The notes under the pieces are model-generated. The model was not told where the DNA came from, did no database searches, and worked only from the letters and a program-made list of their open reading frames with translations. Shown piece after piece: positions 42,131 through 50,425 of a stretch of DNA of 50,425 nt. This DNA is from Desulfobacteraceae bacterium. Lineage in GTDB: Bacteria; Desulfobacterota; Desulfobacteria; Desulfobacterales; JAABSP01. The stretch covers positions 1 to 50,425 of the forward strand of contig JAABSP010000042.1 in NCBI GenBank assembly GCA_011390345.1, written 5' to 3'. Made by a program: the position numbers and the translations under genes. Positions within the stretch are counted from its first letter, which is position 1, and every line of letters begins with the position of its first letter.

Positions 42131-43621
42131 CTATTCTCCGGATTCGAGCTTGCGGGAGAGGAGTTCCACCTGCCGGCAGAAGGAGGCGTCAGACTTCATC
42201 CCTTTTTCCACCGCATTGATGGAGTGGATCGCGGTGGCATGATACCGGTTGAAGCTCTTGCCGATGGCCTGCAGGGGATGGTCCGTGAACTTTCTGGCCA
42301 GATAGATGGCCACCTGGCGGGGCCGGACAATGGCCTGTTTCCTGGACTTGGAGACCAGGGCCTCCGTGGTGACGTTGTACTCCCGGCAGACAAGGGTCTT
42401 GATCCAGTCGATGGTGATGGCCTTGCGCCGCTGTGTGATGTTCTCCACAACGCTCTCCGCCAGGCGCAGATCAATGGGCTGGCCCAACAGGGAGGACTTT
42501 GTGGTAATGCTGACCAGGCCGCTTTCAAGCTGGCGCACGTTGTCGCAAAGCTCTGTGGCCAGGTATTCGAGCACGGTTTTCGGTATCCTGATGCCGTGCT
42601 CCTTGAGCTTGATCTGCAGGATCTTCAATCGGGCGTTGAAGTCCGGAGGCTCGATATGGGAGATCAGGCCCGATGCGAGCCGGGATTTGAGCTGGTCGCT
42701 CATTTTGGGGATGTCCCCGGGCAGATAGCAACTGGTGAAGATGATCTTTTTATGGGCATCCAGGAGGTGATCCAAGGCAAAGGCCAGCTCCACCTGGGTC
42801 CGATCCTTGCCTGAGAGAAAGTGGATATCCTCCAGCAGCAGCACATCGCACTGATCTCGATACCGCCGTTTGAATCCTTCCAGCTCGTTGTTCTTGAATG
42901 CCCGGATCATCTCGTTGGTGAAATCCTCGGCCGTTACATAACAGACGCTCTCATTTGGAAAATGGGAGAGAATGTGGTGGCCGATGGCCTGAGAGAGATG
43001 GCTCTTGCCCAGCCCTGTCTCGGAAAGGAGAAAGAGGGAGTTCTGATGGATGTTCTGCCGGGAGGCCACCGAAAGCGCGGCCGAATAGGCAAACTGGTTG
43101 TTATTGCTCACCACGAAACGGTCAAAGGTGAACTCCTCCCTGAGGCGGCGTCCTGCCTGCCGCGGGACAGACTGCACCGGAAGGGCCATTTGGATATCCG
43201 GGGGGCTGATCAGCCGGTTTCGGCGCTTGTTGCCGTTCTTATCCGGGGCCTCTACGTCAATGGCCACGGTGCATCGACGGCCTGTGAGCCGGCCCAGGGT
43301 GTCTGCGATCATCTTTGCATAATGATCCTGGACCCGCTTTTTCGAGAAGAGATTGGGGCAGCAGAGGATGGCCCGGTTTCCATCCCATTCCTTGAACACG
43401 ATCGGGTCGATCCACATCCGGTAGGTGTGTGCCGGCATCTCCCCCTTGATCAGCTCCTTCACCCTTCCCCAGATCTCCCCTTCCTGCTTATGTTGGGCAG
43501 CAGAGGAGAGCAGAATTCCCGCGGCCGAATCTTCCTCGGGCCTCGTTCCCTGTTGGGGTGGCATCGGATGCATAAATTCTTCCAGCGCACTCTTTATATC
43601 GTTCCAAATGGTTTCCATCAA
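42131..43621 (-). CDS. dnaA: DnaA-type replication initiator, divergent
   Basis: 496 residues. All four DnaA domains can be placed: domain I (IWGRVKELIKGEMPAHTYRM), linker, AAA+ domain III from about residue 160 (TFDRFVVSNNNQFAYSAALS), and domain IV (PRQVAIYLARKFTDHPLQAI). Several signatures deviate: Walker A is SETGLGKSHL (200-209) instead of GGTGLGKTHL, Walker B is LLLEDIHFL, and the DNA-reading loop is SFNRYHATAI instead of F-GGRDHTTV, so the Asp and first Thr that touch the DnaA box are replaced and one residue is lost. It may be the lineage's main DnaA or a paralogue. No DnaA boxes (TTATCCACA type) were found near it. First gene of dnaA-era-ATP-grasp-HNH. Confidence 0.85.
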   Translation of the reverse strand: MMETIWNDIKSALEEFMHPMPPQQGTRPEEDSAAGILLSSAAQHKQEGEIWGRVKELIKGEMPAHTYRMWIDPIVFKEWDGNRAILCCPNLFSKKRVQDHYAKMIADTLGRLTGRRCTVAIDVEAPDKNGNKRRNRLISPPDIQMALPVQSVPRQAGRRLREEFTFDRFVVSNNNQFAYSAALSVASRQNIHQNSLFLLSETGLGKSHLSQAIGHHILSHFPNESVCYVTAEDFTNEMIRAFKNNELEGFKRRYRDQCDVLLLEDIHFLSGKDRTQVELAFALDHLLDAHKKIIFTSCYLPGDIPKMSDQLKSRLASGLISHIEPPDFNARLKILQIKLKEHGIRIPKTVLEYLATELCDNVRQLESGLVSITTKSSLLGQPIDLRLAESVVENITQRRKAITIDWIKTLVCREYNVTTEALVSKSRKQAIVRPRQVAIYLARKFTDHPLQAIGKSFNRYHATAIHSINAVEKGMKSDASFCRQVELLSRKLESGE

Positions 43622-44217
43622 GGGGCTTCTTTTTCGTCTCCAAACACAACAGCAGCAATCGATTCAACAACAATCCGAAAGACGATAACAGAAATTGCGG
43701 ATTTTCAGCACTATAAGGGATTGAACTAAGAATGACTATCGATACCGAACGATGTCTGATAAATGTTGTACCCCATCTCTTCCCCTGCGTCAATCCGGAT
43801 GGAATCGGTTTTCAATGGGTCTGGTATTTCTTGAAAAGTACTTTATATGTTTGATAATATTGATGTTTAAAAAGCTCAAGCTCCTGAAGTCCTCGAAATC
43901 CAACCGTTTATGGGACATCGAAATTTCCCTAACATATTCGGGATGTCCGAGACTTCCGGGAGCGGCCTTGATTCTGCAATCTGATATTTTCTTACCATTT
44001 CTTTCAATTTCACCCTTTTTTAAAATTTTCAAAAATCGGGCTGTAAAATCTGCAGGAAATGATTATTCTGGTATTCTATTTGCAAAACAGATTGCAATAC
44101 AGAGGAATTAACGGCTGCGGAAAAAGCTTTTATGCTCCATTGCGCAGCGTTTTCATCTCTGCAATCTAAAAAATCGAGAGGCCCGGCAAGGGCCTGAAGA
44201 GAAATCGATAGAGATAT
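43622..44217. other. AT-rich intergenic region between dnaA and uvrA
   Basis: About 600 bases with no gene I can support. Reading frames on both strands (43752-44111 plus, 43790-44032 minus) lack ribosome-binding sites and look like random translation of AT-rich sequence. It must hold the divergent promoters of the dnaA operon and uvrA. Neither DnaA boxes nor 13-mer-type repeats were seen, so it does not look like an origin. A LexA site for uvrA was not recognised. Confidence 0.5.
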
Positions 44218-47049
44218 ATGGAATCTGAAAACATCATCATCCGAGGCGCAAGACAGCACAACCTGAAGAACATCGATGTCACGATCCCCCGAAACCGGCT
44301 GGTGGTGGTCACGGGGCTCTCCGGATCGGGAAAATCGACTCTGGCCTTCGACACCTTGTATGCGGAGGGGCAGCGCCGGTATGTGGAATCCCTTTCGGCC
44401 TATGCGCGCCAGTTTCTGGAGAGGATGGACAAGCCGGACATGGACACCATCGAAGGGCTCTCTCCGGCCATTGCGATCGAGCAGAAGACCGCCGGCCACA
44501 ACCCCCGCTCCACCGTGGGAACCGTCACCGAGATATACGACTATCTCCGGTTGCTCTATGCCCGGATCGGCCTTCCCCACTGTTACGAGTGCGGCCGGCC
44601 CATCACCTCCCAGAGCCTGGACCAGATTTTAGACGGGGTGCTGGGGCTGGGGGAGGGGACCAAGCTGATCATCCTCTCGCCCCTGGTGACCGGGGGGAAG
44701 GGGACTCATGAGAAGCTCTTCAAGGGGCTGAAAAAGGACGGCTTTGCCCGGGTCCGGGTCGATGGGGAGATCATCGAGCTGGAGGGGAGCATCAAGCTGG
44801 AGAAGAACAAAAAGCATGACATCGACGTGGTGGTGGACCGGATCGTACTCAAGGATAAGATCCGGAACCGGCTGGCCGATTCTTTAGAGCTTGCCTTGTC
44901 CCTGTCCGAGGGGCTGGTCAAGATCCTGGTGCCGGGGGAGGCGGAAAAGGAACTCCTCTTCAGCGAGAAGGCGGCCTGCGCGTTCTGCGGCATCAGCTAT
45001 CCGGAGTTCACCCCGGCAAGCTTCTCCTTCAACTCCCCCCAGGGGGCCTGCCCCAAGTGCGACGGGCTCGGTTCCTCAACCGAGTTCGATCCGGACCTGA
45101 TCATCCCCGATGAAAATCTCTCCCTGCGGGATGGAGCGGTCGCGCCCTGGGCCAACCGCAGCTCGGTTTACTTCTCCGAGTTTCTCGATGCGCTCACCAG
45201 CCATTACAGCATCGACATCTATACGCCCTATCGGGATCTGCCGGAAGATTTCAAAAAGATCATTCTCCACGGATCGGGAACCGAAAAAATCTCTTATCAT
45301 TTCGAGCGGAAGAGCCGGAAGTACACCTATAAAAAGCCCTTCGAGGGGGTCATCCCCAACCTTCAGCGGCGCTACATGGAGACCGACTCGGCCCCCATGC
45401 GAGACGAGATCGGCCTCTTCATGAACTTCAGGCCCTGCACCCAGTGCGGCGGGGCAAAGCTGAACCAAGCCTCCCGCTCCGTTACTGTAGGAGATCTTTC
45501 CATCTCCGAGGCCACTGCCAATTCCGTTTCAAAAGCCCTCGATTTTTTCAAAGAGCTGGGCAAAAAGCTGGCCGGCAAAGATGCGGTGATCGCGGAACGG
45601 ATTTTAAAGGAGATCATCGAGCGGCTCGGCTTTTTAGACAATGTGGGCCTCGATTATCTCACCCTGGACCGGGCGGCCCAGACCCTCTCCGGCGGCGAGA
45701 GCCAGCGGATCAGGCTGGCCACCCAGATCGGCTCCAAGCTGACCGGGGTGCTCTATGTGTTGGACGAGCCGAGCATCGGCCTCCACCAGAGAGACAACCG
45801 CAGGCTCCTTTCAACCCTGATGCAGATGCGGGATCTGGGCAATACGGTGCTGGTGGTGGAGCATGACGAGGAGACGATCCGGTCGGCCGACCATGTGGTG
45901 GACATGGGCCCCGGCGCGGGGGTCAACGGCGGAGAGGTGGTCTTTGCGGGTCATCCCAAGGATATCGAAAGTTCGGAAAAGTCCCTCACTGGCCAGTACT
46001 TCTCCGGAAAGAAGCGGATCGAGATCCCCACGGCCCGCAGAAAGGGGAACGGCAAGCGTCTGATCGTAAAAGGGGCACAGGAGAACAACCTGAAGAACAT
46101 CGACGTGGAATTCCCATTGGGTTGTTTCATCTGCGTCACCGGCGTCTCGGGATCGGGCAAGTCCTCTCTGGTGCTGGAAACTTTATATAACGCGCTGAGC
46201 AGCCACATCTACAGAAGCCGGCTGCGGCCCGGAAAGCACAAGGAGATTACAGGGCTCGAGCAGATCGACAAGGTGATCCACATCGACCAGTCTCCCATCG
46301 GCAGAACCCCGAGATCCAACCCCGGAACCTACACCGGCGTCTTCACCCATATCCGGGATCTCTTTGCCAAGACCCCGGACTCGAGGATGCGTGGCTACAA
46401 GCCGGGCCGCTTCAGCTTCAACGTCAAAGGCGGGCGGTGCGAGGCCTGCGGCGGAGACGGGATCATAAAGATCGAGATGCACTTTTTGCCCGACATCTAC
46501 GTCACCTGCGATGTCTGCAGCGGCAAGCGGTACAACCGGGAGACCCTGGAGGTGAAGTACCGGGAGAAGTCGATCGCGGACGTGCTCAACATGACGATCA
46601 ACCAGTCACTCGCCTTTTTCGAGAAGATCGAGGCGATCCGGACAAAGCTCTCCACCCTCTACGATGTGGGGCTGGGATACATCCGGCTGGGTCAGCCGGC
46701 CACCACCTTATCGGGGGGCGAGGCCCAGAGGGTGAAGCTCTCCCGGGAGTTGAGCAAGCGGGCAACAGGAAAGACCGTCTATATCCTGGACGAGCCGACC
46801 ACGGGGCTGCACATCGACGACGTAAAGCGATTGTTGGAGGTGCTGAACCGGCTGGCACACATGGGCAACACCGTGATCGTCATCGAACACAACCTCGATG
46901 TGATCAAGTGCGCGGATCATCTTATCGATCTGGGGCCCGAGGGCGGGGACCGGGGGGGAGAGGTGGTGGGCGTCGGAACCCCCGAGGAACTGGCGAAAAT
47001 AAAGGCATCCCATACGGGCCGATTCCTGGGGGAGATGTTGGGAAGATGA
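44218..47049 (+). CDS. uvrA: Excinuclease ABC subunit A
   Basis: 943 residues, normal for UvrA. Damage-recognition ATPase of nucleotide excision repair. Two ABC modules: Walker [13 protein letters not shown] and [12 protein letters not shown], signatures [19 protein letters not shown] and [15 protein letters not shown], Walker [12 protein letters not shown] and [11 protein letters not shown]. Zinc sites CAFCGIS...CPKCDG and CEACGGDG...CDVCSGKRY. The ribosome-binding site is weak (GATAGAGAT). Confidence 0.97.
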   Translation: MESENIIIRGARQHNLKNIDVTIPRNRLVVVTGLSGSGKSTLAFDTLYAEGQRRYVESLSAYARQFLERMDKPDMDTIEGLSPAIAIEQKTAGHNPRSTVGTVTEIYDYLRLLYARIGLPHCYECGRPITSQSLDQILDGVLGLGEGTKLIILSPLVTGGKGTHEKLFKGLKKDGFARVRVDGEIIELEGSIKLEKNKKHDIDVVVDRIVLKDKIRNRLADSLELALSLSEGLVKILVPGEAEKELLFSEKAACAFCGISYPEFTPASFSFNSPQGACPKCDGLGSSTEFDPDLIIPDENLSLRDGAVAPWANRSSVYFSEFLDALTSHYSIDIYTPYRDLPEDFKKIILHGSGTEKISYHFERKSRKYTYKKPFEGVIPNLQRRYMETDSAPMRDEIGLFMNFRPCTQCGGAKLNQASRSVTVGDLSISEATANSVSKALDFFKELGKKLAGKDAVIAERILKEIIERLGFLDNVGLDYLTLDRAAQTLSGGESQRIRLATQIGSKLTGVLYVLDEPSIGLHQRDNRRLLSTLMQMRDLGNTVLVVEHDEETIRSADHVVDMGPGAGVNGGEVVFAGHPKDIESSEKSLTGQYFSGKKRIEIPTARRKGNGKRLIVKGAQENNLKNIDVEFPLGCFICVTGVSGSGKSSLVLETLYNALSSHIYRSRLRPGKHKEITGLEQIDKVIHIDQSPIGRTPRSNPGTYTGVFTHIRDLFAKTPDSRMRGYKPGRFSFNVKGGRCEACGGDGIIKIEMHFLPDIYVTCDVCSGKRYNRETLEVKYREKSIADVLNMTINQSLAFFEKIEAIRTKLSTLYDVGLGYIRLGQPATTLSGGEAQRVKLSRELSKRATGKTVYILDEPTTGLHIDDVKRLLEVLNRLAHMGNTVIVIEHNLDVIKCADHLIDLGPEGGDRGGEVVGVGTPEELAKIKASHTGRFLGEMLGR

Positions 47050-47059
47050 GGCCCAACGA

Positions 47060-47113
47060 TTATTTATTAAGGCGTTCCAAATAGATACTGGTATCGATCA
47101 ATACCTTTTTCAT
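47060..47113 (-). pseudogene. Truncated VapC toxin stub (17 residues)
   Basis: ATG at 47113 begins MKKVLIDTSIYLERLNK and then a TAA stop. KVLIDTSIYLE is the standard start of a PIN-domain VapC toxin, including the first catalytic Asp. The remaining ~110 residues are gone; uvrA ends ten bases away on the other strand, so the toxin body was probably deleted when the flanks were joined. The stub overlaps the antitoxin 3' end in another frame. Confidence 0.65.
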
Positions 47114-47369
47114 TTCTAGAGTTTTGGATCGATACTGCGTTCATGATTGATTTTTCACTAGTTTCCCGGAGTTCCGCATCGCTCCATTTTCCAAACAGGG
47201 AATCCAGGTCATCATATTCACGGGAGTATTTTCTCTCTTTTTTCAGACCAAGCCCTTCCTTGATAATATCAAGAGTAAGCTGATCGATGCTTTTCCCCTG
47301 TTCCGCGGCCGCTGATTTGAGCTTCTTGGCAACTTCGGGCTCAAGGCCTCTTATGGTAACGGCTTTCAT
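47067..47369 (-). CDS. VapB-like antitoxin, 3' end altered
   Basis: 100 residues. Starts MKAVTIRGLEPEVAKKLKSA with EQGKSIDQLTLDIIKEGLGL, a ribbon-helix-helix DNA-binding antitoxin, then a toxin-binding tail SREYDDLDSLFGKWSDAEL typical of this VapB type. Normally the gene stops just at the toxin start; here the frame runs on through the vapC stub (to QYLFGTP), so the last 20-25 residues are probably not original. AAAGGAAG precedes the ATG. A 40-base palindrome lies 28 bases upstream. Confidence 0.7.
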   Translation of the reverse strand: MKAVTIRGLEPEVAKKLKSAAAEQGKSIDQLTLDIIKEGLGLKKERKYSREYDDLDSLFGKWSDAELRETSEKSIMNAVSIQNSRNEKGIDRYQYLFGTP

Positions 47370-47397
47370 ATGACTTCCTTTCCGAAATGTGTAATGA

Positions 47398-47437
47398 TGA
47401 TATCATGATGCCATCATATTATGGGATCATGATATCA
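47398..47437. promoter_or_regulatory. 40-bp near-perfect palindrome, antitoxin operator
   Basis: Arms TGATATCATGATGCCAT and ATGGGATCATGATATCA pair in 16 of 17 positions around a six-base centre CATATT. Each arm itself contains palindromic words (TGATATCA, ATCATGAT). It lies just before the antitoxin gene, where VapB proteins bind to repress their operon. The arms are long enough for two ribbon-helix-helix dimers each. Confidence 0.65.
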
Positions 47438-47601
47438 ATGTCAAATTTGAAATGACGGATTCGGAAAAGTCGACGGGTACATTCGTTTATGAAAAAGCAT
47501 CCGGAGATCGCCTAAAAACTCTGGCGCAGAATCGGCGAAATCCGGGATGAAATAACCCGGAAGGTCGCGCCGAAGTATATGGACTGAGTACTGATCGGAC
47601 C

Positions 47602-48348
47602 TTACCTGGTTCGGGCTGTAATATCGAACTCGATCATGATCGGGTCTAAAATGTAGAGTGCCCCTCCCATTGCGGAAAAGGGCTCGATGCCGAAATTCGT
47701 CTGCTGGATGACGAAAGCCCCCTTTGCCGTCAGCCGATCCCCATCTGCATGTGCGGTGATGGGAATCAACTGCTGCCGCTGGATCCCGTGCAGGGTGATC
47801 CGCGCATCCAGGACAAGTTTGGGCAGTTCGCCATAGACCTTTTCCGTGTGGATGCCGATGGTCGGAAAGCGATCCGGGTTCAGCACCTTCTCGCCAAGCA
47901 TATGTTCCCGGGTATCTTCTGCGGCCTTGGGCGTCATTCCGGTTCCGACAAAGGCGCCGCCGATCTCCTTCCGCAGGGGCATCGGGTCCACCTCGATATC
48001 TTTTGCCCGAAACACGATATCGATGCGCGGATCGTCTTCAAGCATGTCCGCCGGCAGGAATGCCGCGCCCTCCATCTGCTTCACCCGCATTACATGGTTA
48101 TGCCCCTTTTCGGCCATGAGGCCGCCCCGCCACAGGAAGAGGCGAACCTCGGATGCATCGCTGTCGATCCAGAAGACCCGCCCCTCTTCGGAGGAGAGAT
48201 CCGCATAAGCCTCTCTTGAAAATTCGGGGGTTGCCGGGTTCTTCTCCGGCACTTGGGCCACGGGCCCTCCCGGAGTCCTGCAGCCGGTCAGGGTGATGAC
48301 AAAGATGGCAGAAAACAGAAACAAAACGCTTTTGATGAAGGTACGCAT
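47602..48348 (-). CDS. YceI-family lipoprotein
   Basis: 248 residues from the ATG at 48348 (GGAGGAG upstream); a longer frame to 48501 has no signal. Lipobox TLTGC (Cys23). The YceI lipocalin-like fold is visible from EGRVFWIDSDASEVRLFLWR through MAEKGHNHVMRVKQMEGAAF, LGEKVLNPDRFPTIGIHTEK and FVIQQTNFGIEPFSAMGGAL to MIEFDITAR. YceI proteins bind long polyisoprenoid or amphiphilic molecules in the periplasm; here it is membrane-tethered. Single gene. Confidence 0.87.
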   Translation of the reverse strand: MRTFIKSVLFLFSAIFVITLTGCRTPGGPVAQVPEKNPATPEFSREAYADLSSEEGRVFWIDSDASEVRLFLWRGGLMAEKGHNHVMRVKQMEGAAFLPADMLEDDPRIDIVFRAKDIEVDPMPLRKEIGGAFVGTGMTPKAAEDTREHMLGEKVLNPDRFPTIGIHTEKVYGELPKLVLDARITLHGIQRQQLIPITAHADGDRLTAKGAFVIQQTNFGIEPFSAMGGALYILDPIMIEFDITARTR

Positions 48349-48497
48349 GACATCTCCTCCTGTAGGTTTGTAAGGGAACAGAAACTCCTCTTCTGTCGAG
48401 TATAGGGGAGAAATTCCTTCAAGGAAATGGGGTGAAGGGGGTATTTGCAGGAGGATTCGGGATAAAAGCGGAATGCTTCCATTGTCGGCTATCCTTG

Positions 48498-49016
48498 TCA
48501 ATGGCCTTTACAGGAGAAGCGCCATTTGCAGAAACACCCTTGGGGATGGGGATCGGGCGGGGCAAAGAGGCATTCCACGCGAATGTCCGGATCGATAATC
48601 TTGGCAAAGCCCTCGAACTCCCCTCGGTGCATCTCCTTGCAGACGTACTCCCCAATGCCCCGTTTGAGCCTCGCGGTCTGGGTTGGGCAGTCCGGGACAG
48701 TGAGGATCACCTCATTGTCGGAGATCTCCTCGAACTGATAGCCGACGAGGATTGCCCAGGGGAAGTAGCTTTGGGCCTTTACAAAGCCTTTGAGCCCCTT
48801 CTCTTTGATGTCGAAGCGGGAGACGATATCCTTTGCTGCCATGCCGGCCACCCTGCTCCAGACCCTTTCGTTGATCTCTTCGGCCGTCTTCTGGTCGAAG
48901 CGCTCCCCGACTTTGATGAACCAGAAGGCGTCCACGACGCGGTAGTGCCAGAGGAGGAATTCGATGTACCTCCGAAGATCCGCGTTTTCCATGTTTTCAA
49001 AAATGTTCAGATCCAT
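48498..49016 (-). CDS. DUF6125-type protein
   Basis: 172 residues. Resembles a conserved family of strict anaerobes annotated DUF6125: [101 protein letters not shown] and a terminal CFCKWRF. Conserved Cys, His and Glu residues suggest a metal- or substrate-binding pocket, but no function is known to me. No signal peptide. The first three residues are uncertain because a weak ribosome-binding site precedes the ATG. Confidence 0.72.
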   Translation of the reverse strand: MDLNIFENMENADLRRYIEFLLWHYRVVDAFWFIKVGERFDQKTAEEINERVWSRVAGMAAKDIVSRFDIKEKGLKGFVKAQSYFPWAILVGYQFEEISDNEVILTVPDCPTQTARLKRGIGEYVCKEMHRGEFEGFAKIIDPDIRVECLFAPPDPHPQGCFCKWRFSCKGH

Positions 49017-49135
49017 AAAATCTCCAAATCTCCCCCCATATCTTTGCCGCTTCTATTCCCCCGGAATCGCATTCACCGAAAAAGTCTTTCCGGGAAAAGA
49101 TGCAGGCTGTGATCAAATCTCATCTGTTCAACTTC

Positions 49136-49441
49136 TCATGGCCGGGAATGGCTGTCAGAATGGGTATTGCCATAGATGACCCACCAGGTTTCCGCGTCTT
49201 CCAGATTTTCGAAATCGAAGATGGATTCTCCGAACTTGTCCAGAAGGTCGATATCAGCATTCATCAGTTTCTGTTTCAGCATCGGAGATACTTTTCCAAA
49301 GCGTCTGTTGATCTGTTTGACAAGTATGCGGCTGGTCTTCAGCGTCGTCTCCTTCATCCCCTTCTCCATCCCCTCCTGCCTTAATTGATCTGCAACCGTC
49401 ATGGCCACCTCCCAGGCTTGTTCATCGTCAATCAGGTTCAT
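49136..49441 (-). CDS. Stand-alone Rpn C-terminal domain, copy 1
   Basis: 101 residues from ATG at 49441, or 88 from the better-supplied internal ATG at 49402 (GGGAGGTGGCC directly before it). Matches the C-terminal segment of the Rpn-family protein at the right edge: IDDEQAWEVAMTVADQLRQE, RRFGKVSPMLKQKLM, DLLDKFGESIFDFENLEDAE. Its end differs (WWVIYGNTHSDSHSRP), so it was fused to other sequence or frameshifted. It lacks the nuclease part. May act as an inhibitor like the short RpnS products of rpn genes, or be a relic of tandem duplication. Confidence 0.6.
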   Translation of the reverse strand: MNLIDDEQAWEVAMTVADQLRQEGMEKGMKETTLKTSRILVKQINRRFGKVSPMLKQKLMNADIDLLDKFGESIFDFENLEDAETWWVIYGNTHSDSHSRP

Positions 49442-49467
49442 GGTGCCCAATTATTGTCAATATTCTA

Positions 49468-49722
49468 TTACCCCTTCCTTGGGGTCTTCATCTTCCACCA
49501 TGCCTCCGCATCTTCAAGATTTTCGAAATCGAAGATGGATTCTCCGAACTGATCCAGAAGATCGAGATCAGAGTTTATCAGTTTCTGTTTCAGCATCGGA
49601 GATACTTTTCCAAAGCGTCTGTTGATCATTTTTACCAACATACCGCTGGCGCCTTCCTGTTTTAATTGATCTGCAACCGTCATGGCTACCTCCCAGACTT
49701 GTTCATCGTCAATCGGGTTCAT
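49468..49722 (-). CDS. Stand-alone Rpn C-terminal domain, copy 2
   Basis: 84 residues from ATG at 49722, or 71 from the internal ATG at 49683, which is preceded by GGGAGGTAGCC. Nearly identical to the end of the larger neighbour (DLLDQFGESIFDFENLEDAE, AWWKMKTPRKG) but with about ten residues deleted after QLKQEG. The spacer to copy 1 and the spacer to copy 3 are almost identical (TAGAATATTGACAATAAT), showing that the unit of about 280 bases was duplicated in tandem. Confidence 0.6.
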   Translation of the reverse strand: MNPIDDEQVWEVAMTVADQLKQEGASGMLVKMINRRFGKVSPMLKQKLINSDLDLLDQFGESIFDFENLEDAEAWWKMKTPRKG

Positions 49723-49748
49723 GGGGTCCCATTATTGTCAATATTCTA

Positions 49749-50425
49749 TTACCCCTTCCTTGGGGTCTTCATCTCCCACCATGCCTCCGCATCTTCAAGA
49801 TTTTCGAAATCGAAGATGGATTCTCCGAACTGATCCAGAAGATCGAGATCAGAGTTTATCAGGTTTTGCCTGAGTAGCAGAGTGACTTTACCGAAGCGTA
49901 TATTGAGTTGTTTCATCAGTAAGCTGCTGGTCGCTTTTTTGCTCCCTTCTTCAACTCCTTCCTGCCTTATTTGATCTGCAACCGTCATGGCTACCTCCCA
50001 GGCTTGTTCATCGTCAAAATGTTGAAGGCCCGTGTCGATATATTTCCGAACCTTTTCCTTGTCCTCATTCCGGGCATTATAGATGTACCGCAGAAGGATC
50101 TCCAGAAACCGGAGCATCTTCCGTCTGTCCCCGATATGGGCAAGCAGTTGCAGCGCCCGGGTCGCGTGTTCATGAAAATCCTCGTCAAAGATATGTTTGA
50201 ACAGGTAGAGCACAGCCGCAATGGCCATACTGTCGCCGATCATCAGCATCTCATCCGGGTAGTCGGAGAGATCGTACAATTGATAGGTGAACTCCGGAAT
50301 GAAGAGCGTAAAATCTTCATGGGCTTCGAACATCCCCCGGAAGTTCAGCGGAGCGTTCCACTTATCCGATCCGTGATAAAGCACCAGCGGCAGGACGATC
50401 GGGAGCTTTTTGATATTCTTCCGAT
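49749..50425 (-). CDS. Rpn-family (PD-(D/E)XK) nuclease, 5' end outside the window
   Basis: The open frame runs off the right edge; the visible part is 225 residues. It begins KKLPIVLPLVLYHGSDKWNA, followed by FTYQLYDLSDYPDEML, both typical for Rpn recombination-promoting nucleases (Transposase_31). The catalytic N-terminal part lies beyond the window. Inside the gene an ATG at 49988 is preceded by GGGAGGTAGCC, a good ribosome-binding site, which would make a 79-residue C-terminal product. Rpn genes in E. coli are known to make such short in-frame antitoxins (RpnS). Two further copies of this tail follow downstream. Confidence 0.8.
   Translation of the reverse strand, partial: RKNIKKLPIVLPLVLYHGSDKWNAPLNFRGMFEAHEDFTLFIPEFTYQLYDLSDYPDEMLMIGDSMAIAAVLYLFKHIFDEDFHEHATRALQLLAHIGDRRKMLRFLEILLRYIYNARNEDKEKVRKYIDTGLQHFDDEQAWEVAMTVADQIRQEGVEEGSKKATSSLLMKQLNIRFGKVTLLLRQNLINSDLDLLDQFGESIFDFENLEDAEAWWEMKTPRKG

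Noticed and set aside
43752-44111. Plus-strand frame of 119 codons in the dnaA-uvrA spacer (and 43790-44032 minus)
   Set aside because: Overlapping frames on both strands in AT-rich DNA, no start signals, hydrophobic random-looking translation.
43622-44217. Replication origin next to dnaA
   Set aside because: No DnaA boxes or repeated AT-rich 13-mers were found, and dnaN, gyrB, rpmH and similar neighbours are absent.
47489-47587. Broken plus-strand frame reading KLWRRIGEIRDEITRKVAPK after an internal TAA
   Set aside because: Looks faintly like a gene tail, but it is short, has a stop in the middle and matches no family I can name.

Overview
The window looks like a piece of chromosome from an anaerobic, Gram-negative bacterium, most likely a member of the Desulfobacterota (former Deltaproteobacteria). 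This is an inference from gene content: a NikKMLQO-type nickel importer, a probable selenoprotein, a YeeE/YedE-rhodanese sulfur locus, a DUF6125 protein, outer-membrane lipoproteins and an OmpA-type protein. Most genes are GC-rich. The first gene, the AAA ATPase near 37 kb and the 43.6-44.2 kb spacer are visibly AT-richer.

Layout. 0-8 kb: an orphan periplasmic binding protein, PEP synthase (ppsA), a toxin-antitoxin remnant with its operator, and a P-type H+-ATPase carrying a long charged N-terminal coil. 8-12.4 kb: a small acidic protein overlapping a 1365-residue three-domain trehalose enzyme (beta-phosphoglucomutase-like, trehalose-6-phosphate phosphatase, GH65 phosphorylase). 12.4-17.5 kb: tRNA-Phe, rsmE and a five-gene nickel/cobalt ECF importer with a promoter and a terminator-like leader. 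17.6-19.1 kb: a DUF1573 protein whose conserved Cys codon is an in-frame TGA (probable selenocysteine), then a HAD phosphatase. 19.2-20.8 kb: photoactive yellow protein with its p-coumarate ligase. 21-26.8 kb: thiolase, nicotinate phosphoribosyltransferase, and a sulfur locus (metallo-beta-lactamase/rhodanese plus two half-size YeeE/YedE transporters) with an unusual inverted repeat in its leader. 27-30.8 kb: SprT/DUF2786 protein, RecX, DUF4143 ATPase and an MBL hydrolase. 30.9-35.9 kb: a tightly coupled four-gene operon of unknown role (ankyrin/SH3 lipoprotein, secreted beta-propeller-like protein, radical SAM protein, membrane-tailed prohead-protease-like protein). 36-40 kb: prmA, a frameshifted AAA ATPase, two lipoproteins. 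40-43.6 kb: a minus-strand operon dnaA-era-ATP-grasp-HNH with a divergent DnaA. 44.2-47 kb: uvrA. 47-50.4 kb: a second broken vapBC with a 40-bp operator palindrome, a YceI lipoprotein, a DUF6125 protein, and three tandem copies of the C-terminal part of an Rpn-family nuclease running off the right edge.

The strongest candidates for undescribed biology are the selenocysteine DUF1573 protein, the Rpn tail copies that all keep the same internal ribosome-binding site, the four-gene operon ending in a domesticated phage-protease-like protein, and the PYP photoreceptor pair in this background. No CRISPR array, rRNA, intact insertion sequence or prophage was seen. All functional calls rest on reading the sequence and recalled family motifs; no database search was run.
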